This document shows, one piece after another, positions 26,300-35,600 of a stretch of DNA of 62,092 bases. Position numbers and translations under genes: made by a program. This DNA is from UBA6168 sp964573725 (lineage in GTDB: Bacteria; Bacteroidota; Bacteroidia; Chitinophagales; Saprospiraceae). Each line of letters begins with the position of its first letter. Positions within the stretch are counted from its first letter, which is position 1. Location of the stretch: contig CAZNLJ010000028.1 in NCBI GenBank assembly GCA_964573725.1, forward strand, positions 1 to 62,092. The letters run 5' to 3'. The notes beneath the pieces are model-generated. The model was not told the origin of the DNA. It was given only the letters and a program-made list of their open reading frames with translations, and did not search any database.

Positions 26300-27523
26300 A
26301 TGGTGACAAATACAACCCGTGGAAGCAATTCCGGTCCGGCTCCGGAAGACCGCTTCAATCCCGTCCGGCTGATGGTTTTCCTGGCGGCTGCCGGCCTGCT
26401 GGGATACATCGTCCATCGGTATGCCGCACCGGAGGATGGCGATCCGTATACGGACATCCCCCGGGAAGTACGACTGACCTACCTTCCACACACTTTCGAA
26501 ACCGATATCGACCTGGAAAATGCGCTTCCTATCCTGACCAACCCATACCGGTACCACCGGGAATTCGACCGGCTCATCCATGATTTCAACCTTTCGTTGG
26601 TCGATCACGTCGCCATCCGGATGGGATTGTCCGACAGCCTGCGCACCCGGGTCCGTTCCGCTTATGAACAACAACACCCCCAGATCCTGCGGATGATGTT
26701 CAATGATTTTGTCTCCTTGCAGGATACTTCCGCCGCCTTGTATAACACTTGGTACCAACAGGAACTCGGCCAGGCGGTCGACCTGCTGAACCTGGTCGCC
26801 TCCAAATACACCTGCTTCTTTGTGCAGCAAGCGCTCGCCGCCGTCCTGCCTACCCTGGAAGGAAAAATATTCATCCAGGGTACGGATGTGGAGACTCCCT
26901 GTGGCGTCGCCCTGCAGGAAGGCCTGCGCCCTACCGTCGAGCGGTTGAAAAAACGGGCGGCAGTGGCGGATTTCAGCCGGGCGAAAGGGCTGCTGCAGGA
27001 ACGGGCCGAAAAGACGATCGCGGAATTGGCTACCATGGAGGTCCGGGACCGCAAAGGGATCGGATCTTCCCGCAAGACCACCCTCCTGGGTATCGATGTG
27101 TCTTCCACCGAGCTGGAAATCACCGCCATCAGCCTGCTCAAGGTAGGGTTCAGGATGGACCGCTCGCTAAACATGGCATTCGATGAACAATCCGGTGTGG
27201 TCACCCTGACGCTCCCGCCGCCACAAGTTCTCAGCCATGAGGTGTATCCTCGGGTGGACAAACTGGACATCGGTTGGCTGCGGGAACTGGAAAAGGACGA
27301 TTTCAACGAACACATCGACCTGCTCCGGCAGGAATTCCGCCGGGAGGCTCTTTCCTCGGATGTCATCCCGCAAGCCAAACAAAAGGCGGTTTCGCTCATG
27401 GAAACCTTGTTGGTACCGGTTATCCGAAGCATGGATCCCCGGTATTCCCTCGTGGTGGTTTTCCAGGAACCGCTTCCCCTGCCGGACGCCCCTTTCCCCG
27501 ACTCCCCGGCGCTCCGGAACTGA
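26300..27523 (+). CDS. DUF4230 membrane-anchored protein
   Basis: A 407-residue protein with one N-terminal membrane helix (about 25-40, LMVFLAAAGLLGYIVH). A helical region follows (about 60-190), and then a DUF4230 domain in the last 200 residues. The DUF4230 part is recognised from KVGFRMDRSLNMAFDEQSG, VTLTLPPPQVLSHEVYPRVD cut into short diagnostic runs, DIGWLRELEKDDFN and AKQKAVSLMETLLVPVI. The family is widespread in Bacteroidota and Firmicutes; its function is unknown. The ATG at 26300 was chosen because it is the first with membrane-protein-like sequence and lies after the -7 element. Confidence 0.75.
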   Translation: MVTNTTRGSNSGPAPEDRFNPVRLMVFLAAAGLLGYIVHRYAAPEDGDPYTDIPREVRLTYLPHTFETDIDLENALPILTNPYRYHREFDRLIHDFNLSLVDHVAIRMGLSDSLRTRVRSAYEQQHPQILRMMFNDFVSLQDTSAALYNTWYQQELGQAVDLLNLVASKYTCFFVQQALAAVLPTLEGKIFIQGTDVETPCGVALQEGLRPTVERLKKRAAVADFSRAKGLLQERAEKTIAELATMEVRDRKGIGSSRKTTLLGIDVSSTELEITAISLLKVGFRMDRSLNMAFDEQSGVVTLTLPPPQVLSHEVYPRVDKLDIGWLRELEKDDFNEHIDLLRQEFRREALSSDVIPQAKQKAVSLMETLLVPVIRSMDPRYSLVVVFQEPLPLPDAPFPDSPALRN

Positions 27524-27584
27524 ACCGCTGCAACGGTTCTCCTGACCTTCCGCACCCCGACCTTGTAAGAAAATTAATCACATA

Positions 27585-27815
27585 ATTGATTGTCAGCCGT
27601 CATATTGGGTCTTATGCTCACCCATGTGCTGCGCGACCCGCATTAAAAGGGTGGCGCCACACGCCCTGGAATGTTTTTCAGGGCGGCGGGCTTGGCGCGC
27701 CACCGGCCGCCCTGTCCGGAAGGCGAGCGGCGAAAGCAAATACCATTTGTTTATGGGCAGGTTACGTCTTTATTCCATGAGGTGGGCCTTGCAATCCACA
27801 GGTTCGATTTGGTCT
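27585..27815 (-). repeat. Dispersed structured repeat, copy R2
   Basis: On the minus strand it carries, in order, GATTGCAAGG, GACGTAACCTGCCCATAAAC, GGACAGGGCGGCCGG, GGCGCGCC, a hairpin of CGCCCTG with CAGGGCG around an A-rich loop, GTGTGGCGCCACCC followed by TTTT, and GCACATGGGTGAG. The same order is found in the copy at 44331-44590. Non-coding; the same hairpin is kept with different loop sequence. Confidence 0.65.
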
Positions 27816-27870
27816 TTGTTGTGCGAAAGATGAGGTTTACTTCCCGTGCTGTCCGATTGTTGATTTTTCC

Positions 27871-27932
27871 CAAAAAAAATGGGCCGGACGGACCCCCGAT
27901 GTACTGTACATCGCCTGTCCGTCCGACCCATT
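27871..27932 (-). terminator. Terminator of the fasciclin-repeat gene
   Basis: AATGGGCCGGACGGA (27879-27893) pairs with TCCGTCCGACCCATT (27918-27932) with one mismatch, and GATGTAC/GTACATC extend the stem inside. On the minus strand eight T follow the hairpin. It lies 50 bp past the stop codon. Confidence 0.85.
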
Positions 27933-27981
27933 CGGGATTATTTCCATCCTATGATGGCAAATATCCTCCTATCGGGTGCAA

Positions 27982-30134
27982 TTAATGCTGCACAATCACC
28001 TTGTGGAAATAAACTTGTCCTTCGATCAGGAAACGGAGGAAATATGCGCCGTTGGGCACTTCCCGGACATCCAGTCGTTCGAACACGTCCTGGTTTTTCC
28101 AGGTCCGGTGCAGGCGGCCTTCCTGGTCCACAAGCTGGACTTGCTCGATCGGAAGCGCATCCCGACCGGGGATGACCTGCAGGTAGGAAGCGGCCGGATT
28201 GGGAAAAATCTCCACATCGAAACGCTCACCGACCTGCCGGGTGTTCGAAGGCGGCAGCAGGACCGCATCGATGACGTGCACCACGCCGTTATCCGCCAGG
28301 ACATCGGCTACGATGACCTGGGCATCGTTGATGAAGACACCGTTGGCATTGATGGTGACCGTCACCGTCGCGCCGTTCAGCGTCGTGATGACCTGTCCGT
28401 CGCTCAGGTCCGTGGACAATACGTTGCCGGCGGCCACGTGGTAGGTCAGGATTTCCGTCAGCAGCCCTTGCGGGTCCTGCAGCAGGGCGTCGATCGTGCC
28501 CGGAGGCAGCGCCGAAAAGGCCGCGTCCGTCGGCGCGAACACCGTGAAGGGTCCGTCACCGGACAGGGCGCCTTCCAGGCCGGCCGCCAGGACGGCCGTC
28601 TCCAGGATCGTGTGGTCGGCACTGTTGACGATGATGTCCACCACCGTGTTGGACGGCGGCGGCGGCGGCAGCAGGACTGCGTCGATGACGTGCACCACGC
28701 CGTTGTCCGCCAGGACATCGGCTACGATGACCTGGGCATCGTTGATGAAGACACCGTTGGCATTGATGGTGACCGTCACCGTNNNNNNNNNNNNNNNNNN
28801 NNNNNNNNNNNNNNNNNNNNNNNNNNNNNNNNNNNNNNNNNNNNNNNNNNNNNNNNNNNNNNNNNNNNNNNNNNNNNNNNNNCCACGCCGTTGTCCGCCA
28901 GGACATCGGCCACGGTGACCTGGGCATCGTTGATGAATACACCGTTGGCGTTGATGGTGACCGTCACCGTGGCGCCGTTCAGCGTCGTGATGACCTGTCC
29001 GTCCTGGAGGTCCTGGGAGAGCGTCGTGCCGAAGACGGCATGGTAAAGCAGGATATCAAGCAGGGCGCCGGAAGGATCGGCCAACAGCGCATCCAACACA
29101 CCGGCCGGCAGGGCGGCGAAAGCCGCATCCGTGGGGGCGAAGACCGTGAAAGGGCCGTTGCCGGACAAGGCACCTTGCAGGCCGGCCGCCAGGACGGCGG
29201 TTTCCAGGACCGTATGGTCGGCGCTGTTGACGATGATGTCCAGGACCGTATTGGTCACGGGCGGCGGCAGCAGGACGGCATCAATGACATGCACGACGCC
29301 GTTGTCCGCCAGGACATCGGCGACCGTAACCTGGGCGTTGTTGATGAAAACACCGTTGCCGTTGATGGTGACCGTCACCTCCTGTCCATTGAGCATGACG
29401 ATGGTCTGGCCGTCCTGCAGGTCCTGGGAGAGCGCCGTACCACCGGTCACATGATACAACAGGACATTTGCGAGGGCGCCCATGGGGTCTGCCAACAAGG
29501 CATCCAGGGCACCGGCCGGCAGGGCGGCGAAGGCCGCATCCGTCGGCGCGAAGACCGTGAAAGGTCCGGCACCGGCCAGGGCACCATCCAGGCCGGCAGC
29601 CAGGACGGCTGTCTCCAGGATGGTGTGGTCGGCGCTGTTGACGACAATGTCCAGCACCGTGTTGGACGGCGGCGGTGCAGGGACCAGGACCGCATCCACG
29701 ACATGGACCACGCCGTTGTCCGCCACGACATCCGCGATGGTGACTTGGGCATTATTGATAAAGACACCACCCGCGTTGATGGTGACCGTCACCGTTCCGC
29801 CGTTCAGCATCAGGATGGACTGGCCGTCCTGAAGGTCCTGGGAGAAAGCCGTCGCTCCGACCGCATGGTACAAGAGGACGTTCGTCAACGCACCCATCGG
29901 GTCGGCCAACAAGTCGTCCAGGACACCCGGCGGCAGCGCGGCGAAGGCCGCATCCGTCGGTGCAAAGACCGTGAATGGACCAGGACCGGCGAGGGTCCCT
30001 TCCAAACCTGCGGCCAACACGGCCGTCTCCAGCGTGTTGTGGTCCGGGCTGTTCACCACGATATCCGTGATGGTCTGCCCGAAAGAAAATTGGATGACCA
30101 GCAAAATGCCGGCAACCGTGTTTAAAAATTTCAT
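27982..30134 (-). CDS. Secreted fasciclin (FAS1)-repeat protein with T9SS sorting domain; interrupted by an assembly gap
   Basis: One gene broken by 100 N at 28783-28882. The N-terminal part starts at an ATG at 30134 with a signal peptide ending FSFGQ, then three FAS1 domains of about 137 residues. Each has DIVVNS-DH-LE, LAAGL-G-L-GPFTVFAPTDAAF, LLYH and ADNGVVHV-DAVL. After the gap come the tail of a further FAS1 domain, one complete domain, and a T9SS type A sorting domain (DVEIFPNPAASYL to KVIVQH). FAS1 domains mediate adhesion to surfaces or polysaccharide. The two sides of the gap are in different frames, so the 100 N are a placeholder. A promoter candidate lies at 30208-30237. Domains are nearly identical in DNA, pointing to recent duplication or gene conversion. 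Confidence 0.85.
28783..28882. other. Assembly gap (100 N)
   Basis: Exactly 100 undetermined bases inside the FAS1 repeats. Both flanks carry near-identical repeat sequence. Going along the gene, the sequence stops near the end of one FAS1 domain and resumes near the end of another, so at least about 325 bases (one repeat minus the overlap) are expected to be missing. Confidence 0.95.
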
Positions 30135-30207
30135 AAAACATTTTTTGGTTATGGAAAAACACAATCGCAACCATAACAAGGGCAGCCATAAACTGTTTAA
30201 TAATTTT

Positions 30208-30237
30208 CAAGATAACATTAAACAAAGTTTCGCAAAG
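30208..30237 (-). promoter_or_regulatory. Candidate promoter of the fasciclin gene
   Basis: On the minus strand CTTTG (30237-30233) is followed after 18 bp by TATCTTG (30214-30208), a near match to TTTG-N19-TAnnTTTG. It is about 75 bp before the ATG at 30134. Confidence 0.35.
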
Positions 30238-30286
30238 CACAGAAATGGCGGATAGACGACGAATGTCTGCGAAGAAAGGAAAGAAA

Positions 30287-30315
30287 AGGAAGGGCGGATC
30301 CAGGAAGGGCGGATA
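30287..30315. repeat. Short tandem duplication
   Basis: AGGAAGGGCGGAT occurs twice in tandem with a 15-bp period (30287 and 30302) in the spacer between the fasciclin gene and moaE. No function is apparent. Confidence 0.5.
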
Positions 30316-30375
30316 GCCGCAATCGGTAGGGATGTCGGAAAAAGTGCCGGAGGACCCGCATTCGGACCCCCCCTG

Positions 30376-30792
30376 TCAGGGGTGGGCGGCCACCCATACC
30401 TCCCCATCCGAAAACACCTCCTTTTTCCAGATCGGTACCTTTTCCTTAAGCGTATCGATACAAAACTGGCAACATTCGAAGGCGGCCTGCCGGTGCGGCG
30501 CAGCCACCGCGATCAGGACGGCGGTTTCGCCCGGCAGGAGCGTCCCGGTACGATGATGCATGGCGATGCGCTGGCATGGCCATCTTTCCAGGCCTTCCGA
30601 TGCAATCTTTTCCATTTCCCGGACGGCCATGGCATCGTATGCTTCGAAAACCAGGTGGCGTACGGTTTTTCCGGCGGTATGGTTACGGACCGTACCTTTG
30701 AAGAGGACGGTACCGCCATCGACATCGGAAGCGACGAAGCGGAGACAGTCATCGTCCGCCAATGGTTGGGCAAGCAGCTGGATATCAATCAT
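30376..30792 (-). CDS. moaE: Molybdopterin synthase catalytic subunit MoaE
   Basis: A 138-residue large subunit of molybdopterin synthase, which with MoaD adds two sulfurs to precursor Z. Visible family features are VLFKGTVRNHTAGKTV, LVFEAYDAMAVREM, AMHHRTGTLLPGE, VAAPHRQAAFECC and the catalytic Lys region LKEKVPIWKKEVF. The ATG at 30792 (MIDIQLLAQP) fits homologues. It follows moaD with 61 bp between coding parts, in one minus-strand unit. Confidence 0.9.
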   Translation of the reverse strand: MIDIQLLAQPLADDDCLRFVASDVDGGTVLFKGTVRNHTAGKTVRHLVFEAYDAMAVREMEKIASEGLERWPCQRIAMHHRTGTLLPGETAVLIAVAAPHRQAAFECCQFCIDTLKEKVPIWKKEVFSDGEVWVAAHP

Positions 30793-30853
30793 AGGGCAAC
30801 AAGGAAAAGGAGATGAGGCGACCGAGGCAAATGACGGGGGTGTCGGCGGGCCC

Positions 30854-31099
30854 TCATCCACCGCTGACCGGCGGTATAAGGACCACTTCGTCCCCGTCCC
30901 GGAGCAGGTAGTCGTCCGACCGGTAGTCGGTGTTCACGGCGAAAGCGAGGGAACGAAGTTGGGAAAATGCGGGAAAGCGACCCAGCAATTCCGTCCGCAA
31001 ATCCTTCAGGGATGCGGTGGCGGGCAACTCGATCGAAGCGGAACGGGCACCGATGATATCCTTGGCGATGCCAAAGGCCAGCAATTGAATCTTCAACAT
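30854..31099 (-). CDS. moaD: Molybdopterin synthase sulfur-carrier subunit MoaD
   Basis: An 81-residue ubiquitin-like sulfur carrier. It starts MLKIQLLAFGIAKDIIG, has the beta-grasp core FAVNTDYRSDDYLLRDGDEV, and ends VVLIPPVSGG with the diagnostic C-terminal Gly-Gly that is thiocarboxylated by MoeB. The ATG at 31099 was chosen from the family N-terminus; the frame is open further upstream. It is divergent from moaA and cotranscribed with moaE. Confidence 0.9.
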   Translation of the reverse strand: MLKIQLLAFGIAKDIIGARSASIELPATASLKDLRTELLGRFPAFSQLRSLAFAVNTDYRSDDYLLRDGDEVVLIPPVSGG

Positions 31100-31460
31100 A
31101 ATGGTTTTCTTTCCCGAACGGACATGATACCGGCTTGCAGGAAGGATTCCGGACCGGACGTTGGGCTTTCGGAAGTTCGTGGCAGCCAGTCCGACCATGG
31201 TCCTCCCGCCGGCACGGCCGGACCTGCTCATGGTCAAAGATATCAAGAATCCGTCAGTTGCCAAAGGCGTCCGGTCGTCCTATATTTGTGCAGGCGGCTT
31301 CCCTGGGCGGCGGGAAGCGCCGGACCGGCCGGACAGCCCGCCGTACGCACCGCTTTTGCAAGCCGCTGCGCCCGGATTGTGTAACAAAAGTTACCAACGG
31401 ACGGTGCCGACCGGAATATCTTGTGCAACGGGGCCGATAGGCTTAAATTCTGAGTTGCCC
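31100..31460. other. Divergent region moaD / moaA with moaA promoter and leader
   Basis: About 360 bases without a gene. It holds the moaA promoter (31258-31288) and a roughly 170-nt moaA leader containing the hairpin GTAACAAAAGTTAC (31381-31394). I compared the leader with what I remember of the Moco riboswitch and saw no convincing match. Confidence 0.5.
31258..31288 (+). promoter_or_regulatory. Promoter of moaA
   Basis: TTG at 31258-31260 and TATATTTG at 31281-31288, separated by 20 bp, a good Bacteroidota promoter match. Transcription would start about 165 nt before the moaA ATG. Confidence 0.6.
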
Positions 31461-32450
31461 ATGTTATACGACAACCACGGAAGGGTTATCAATTACGTGC
31501 GGCTGGCCGTTACGGACCGCTGCAACCTGCGATGCCATTACTGCATGCCGGCACAAGGCATCACCTATCTGCCGCGGGAGGCGCTGTTGCGTTACGAGGA
31601 AATGGAACGGATCATCGGCATCCTGCACCGGCTCGGTGTCGACAAACTGCGTATCACCGGCGGGGAGCCCTTCGTCCGGGCCGGCATGGCCGATTTCCTG
31701 GAGCGATTGGCTGCGGTCTTTCCCGCCCTGCAACTCCACCTGACGACCAACGGCACACTGACCGGCGGCCTGGTATCCCGCTTGAAGGACCTCGGCATCC
31801 GGTCGGTCAACCTGAGCATGGACAGCCTGGACCCGGTACGGTTCCGTACCATTACCCGGCGGGATGCCTTCGAGGACGTACGCCGGACATTGGACGAACT
31901 GCTGGAAAGCGGTATCCGCACCCGGATCAACACGGTGGTCATGGCTGCCCATAACATTCCGGACCTGCTGCCTTTGGTGGAATTGACCCGTCACCACGAC
32001 CTGTCCGTACGTTTCATCGAGGAGATGCCTTTCAATGGTGGCGGGGAACACGCCGGCCGGCTGACCTGGGACTATCCCGCCATCCTGCGCCACCTCCAGA
32101 CGCATTATCCTGCCCTTGCGAAAATACCGGACCCCCCCCACTCCACTGCGTTCAACTACCAGGTCGACGGATTCCGTGGACAAGTCGGCATCATCGCCGC
32201 CTATACCCGCCTTTTCTGCGGCACCTGCAACCGGCTCCGCATCACCCCGCAGGGGATGCTTCGGACTTGCCTGTACGACCAGGGAATCTTCAACCTGCGG
32301 GATATCCTGCGGGCAGGTGCATCGGACGAGGAGCTGGCCGACACGTTCCGCGAGGCGTTGAAAGACCGCGCCAAAGACGGTTTCGAGGCGGAACGGCGCC
32401 GCAGCCTCCAGCTTCCGCCGACGGAAAGCATGGCTACCATCGGGGGCTGA
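31461..32450 (+). CDS. moaA: GTP 3',8-cyclase MoaA
   Basis: A 329-residue radical-SAM enzyme that starts molybdenum cofactor synthesis by cyclising GTP. The SAM-cluster motif is TDRCNLRCHYCMPA (Cys at about 21, 25 and 28), followed by ITGGEPFVR. The second 4Fe-4S cluster is carried by CGTCNRLRITPQGMLRTCL (Cys spacing normal), and the protein ends IGG, the double-glycine tail needed for activity. The ATG at 31461 was chosen by family length. It is divergent from moaD-moaE; moaC is not in the window. Confidence 0.94.
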   Translation: MLYDNHGRVINYVRLAVTDRCNLRCHYCMPAQGITYLPREALLRYEEMERIIGILHRLGVDKLRITGGEPFVRAGMADFLERLAAVFPALQLHLTTNGTLTGGLVSRLKDLGIRSVNLSMDSLDPVRFRTITRRDAFEDVRRTLDELLESGIRTRINTVVMAAHNIPDLLPLVELTRHHDLSVRFIEEMPFNGGGEHAGRLTWDYPAILRHLQTHYPALAKIPDPPHSTAFNYQVDGFRGQVGIIAAYTRLFCGTCNRLRITPQGMLRTCLYDQGIFNLRDILRAGASDEELADTFREALKDRAKDGFEAERRRSLQLPPTESMATIGG

Positions 32451-32451
32451 A

Positions 32452-32487
32452 ATCCCGGTTATCCCGGTTATCCCGGTTATCCCGGCT
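32452..32487. repeat. 9-bp tandem repeat
   Basis: ATCCCGGTT is repeated three times and followed by ATCCCGGCT, four units in 36 bp, starting right after the moaA stop codon in the convergent spacer. Confidence 0.7.
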
Positions 32488-32618
32488 CTTCCCGGACACC
32501 ATGCCTGCCCGCCGGAAGGCCGACATCAACGCTTTTCTTCACCCGGCCATCCCGGTCGAAACGGTACCCCGACCCCGAAGGTATATCCGACCCCGCTCCG
32601 TCCGCCCTACCGGGGCTC

Positions 32619-35600
32619 TCAGAATTCCGGTACCGCCCGGTGGAACTGCACCCACGACAATCCGCCCAAGGCTTCGTCCGGGTTCCCTTCGTGGACAAAC
32701 ACCAAGTACACGTCATGGAAACCGGCCGTCGCTTCCAACGGGATCCTCCCGCCCGCCGAAAGCCGTTCCGGCGTCAATCGGCCGATGACCTTGCCTTGGG
32801 GCCGATCGATGCGGATTTCCAGCCTGGCATTGTCCGGCAGTGGTTTTTCCCCGGTGAAACCGATATCCAGGGAACCGACATCCGTCAGGTCGAGCTGTCG
32901 AAAGCCGGCATATCGCCCATGCACGATGTCGGAGAGCCGATATCCGCCTGCCGCCTGCCGGTCTTCCGTCCGACGGACCCCTTTCCCCAGGATGTCCGCG
33001 GCGGCGGCATCCAGCCGGGGAGACCGCAGCAGGACGGTCTCCTTGGCATACAGGGAGCCGGTACCGTCCGACCGCCCCTGGTCCCGGTAGCTGGCCTGGA
33101 TGACATAGGCCCCCTGTTCCGGCCGTCGCAGGTGGGCCGTGGGTTCGTAGGCCCCGGCGAAATCGAAGCGGGAGGACGGCTCATCGGCCCCGGCGAGGGA
33201 CAGGATGTAACGGACGATCTCGGTGGCTTCGTCCACCGTGAGGTCCGGGTGGGCGCTCATGGCCGTCTCCCCCCATTTTCCGGCTCCTCCGGTGATGACT
33301 TTCGCGGCGAGGTAATCGACGGCATATTCGTCCCGGTAATATCGGTTGGCAATATCCTGGTAACTCGGTCCGTTGACCTTCCTGTCCACGTCATGGCAGG
33401 TCTGGCAATCGTTCTTTTCAATCAACAGCTGCCCCCCTGCGAACTGCAGGCCGCCCCCGGAAGGTTTGTCCGACTGGTGGCCGAGCACCACGGCGGCGAT
33501 ATCCCTGCCTTCCGCCAGGTAATCGATGGTCAGGCGTACGCGACGGGTATCGAGGTTCCCACTTGCCAGGGTCCCGTCCTCCCGGTCCGTCACCTGCAGG
33601 GCGTATGGGATCGGGACGCCGTCCCAGTAGAAGCTGCGGTTCCCTTCCAATTGCAGGGCGACCTGCGGAGCCTCGTTCCCGACCGCTATCGGGACGGACA
33701 ACCTGGCGGTAGCCCCCCGGTGGTCGGAGACCGTCAGGGTGACCTCGTAATCGCCGGGACGCCGGAAAGTATATTCCGCCACCGCTTCGCTGCCGATATG
33801 CTCCTTGCCTTGCTTCCAGCGGAATGTCAGGGGGTCGCCGTCCGGATCTTTCGAGCCGGTCGCCTGGAAGCGGACGGTCAGGGGCGCCGCCCCGGTCAGG
33901 GCGGAAGCGGTCAACTTGGGTACGGGCGGCCGGTTACCGGGTGCGTAGGCGATGCGGTTGAGCCTGGCATCCAGGTTTTGGGAGAACCAGCTTTCCCCGT
34001 ATTCCAGCACATACAGTGCCCCGTCGGGTCCGAAGGCCATATCCATCGGACCGGAAAAAGTCTCCTGGGGCAGGAAGGGATCGGCCTGCACCAAGTGGCC
34101 GGCGCTGTCCAGTGTCGCCACATAGATCCAATCGCGGATCCATTCGTACACAAATACCTTGTTCTCGAAATAATCCGGGAACCGGTTCGCCCCCGGTGCG
34201 AAATCCGCCGCATGGAACACCGGTCCGGCCATGGGGTTCTTGCCGCCGGTGCCGACCCAGGGAAATTCGTAGGATTCGTCGTAGGAGTACCAAATGAAGG
34301 GAGCCTGGAGCGGCGGCAGCTCCTCCAGACCGGTATTGAACGGGGAGCGGTTCATCGGCCGGAGCGGATCGAAGGGTCCGGCGGACTTACCGGCGGCAAA
34401 GTCGAAATCGTGGTAGATGTGGTTGCCGCGGAACAAGGGCCAGCCGTAGTTGCCGGCTTCGCAGGCGCGGTTCCAGGTATCATAGCCCTTGGAACCGCGG
34501 CCCGGCCTGTCCATGCCCGCATCCGGACCGACATCGCCCCAATACACGCAACCTGTCCGCTTATCCACCGCAATCCGGTACGGGTTTCGGCAGCCCATGA
34601 CGAAAATCTCGGGTCGGGTGCCCGGCGTACCCGGCGGGAAAAGGTTGCCTTCGGGAATGGTGTAGGTACCGTCCGCCAAGGGCCGGATCCGAAGGATTTT
34701 TCCGCGGAGGTCATCCGCACTGGCGGAGGATTTGCGGGCATCCCAGAGTGCCCGCCCCTTTCGCCCGTCGATGGGTGCGTACCCGTCCGACTCGAACGGG
34801 TTGGTATTGTCGCCGGTCGACAGGAACAAGTTGCCGTCCCCGTCGAAGTCGATCGAGCCGCCGGTATGGCAGCAGCCCACCAGTTCGGGTACCTCGAGCA
34901 ATACCTTTTCGGTCGACAAGTGGAGCATGCCGTCTTGGAACGTGAAGCGGGACAAGCGGTTGTAGCGCCCTTGGTGGTAATTTCCGGCCGGTACGAAAAC
35001 CGGTTTCCCCGGGTCCTCGTACACGGAGTAGAACAGGTATATCCAATGGTTCTCCTGCCAGTTCGGATCCAGTTGCACCCCCATCAGTCCCTCCTCGTTG
35101 GCATCGTAAACCGGGAATTGGCAGACCAGGGAGACGGTATCCTTGCGCGGGTCGTACAATTTGATGGCGCCCCTGCGTTCGACGAAGAGGACGCGCCCGT
35201 CCGGAAAAATGGTCAGCTCGGTCGGCTCGTTGAGATTACTGGCCAGGACGGACCGGACGAAGCGGTCGGGCAGCGGGATGCGGGGGGTCCGGACACGGCC
35301 GTAATCCAGTTTCCCGTCGCCGATGGCATACCGGATCCCACCGAGCAGGTGTTGCCGGAAACGTGGGTCCGCGTAGCTTTCCACCGTATGGCCGAGACCG
35401 GTGTAAAACGAACGGCCACCCTCGAAAGCATGGCACCACGCGATCGGATGCCGGTCACCGTGCCGTCCCCCTTGCCAGGAACCTTCCTGTAAGGTCAGGA
35501 GCACCTGGATATCCGGTTCCAGGAAAGGTCGGGCCGGATCGTCGACCCAGGCGGTGGCCGGCACCACATTGTCGAGCAGCCGGGCCAGGGAATCCTTTTC

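Larger units (their letters stand above)
27524..27981. other. Intergenic region with repeat R2 and a terminator
   Basis: 458 bases without a gene. Repeat copy R2 (27585-27815, minus orientation) and the fasciclin-gene terminator (27871-27932) account for most of it. Confidence 0.6.

Noticed and set aside
31289..31460. Moco riboswitch before moaA
   Set aside because: No convincing match to the remembered consensus; only a small hairpin is present.
32640..35492. 950-residue open frame antisense to the ThuA/dehydrogenase lipoprotein
   Set aside because: Shadow of the real gene; the minus strand has a signal peptide, haem motif and clear domains, this strand none.
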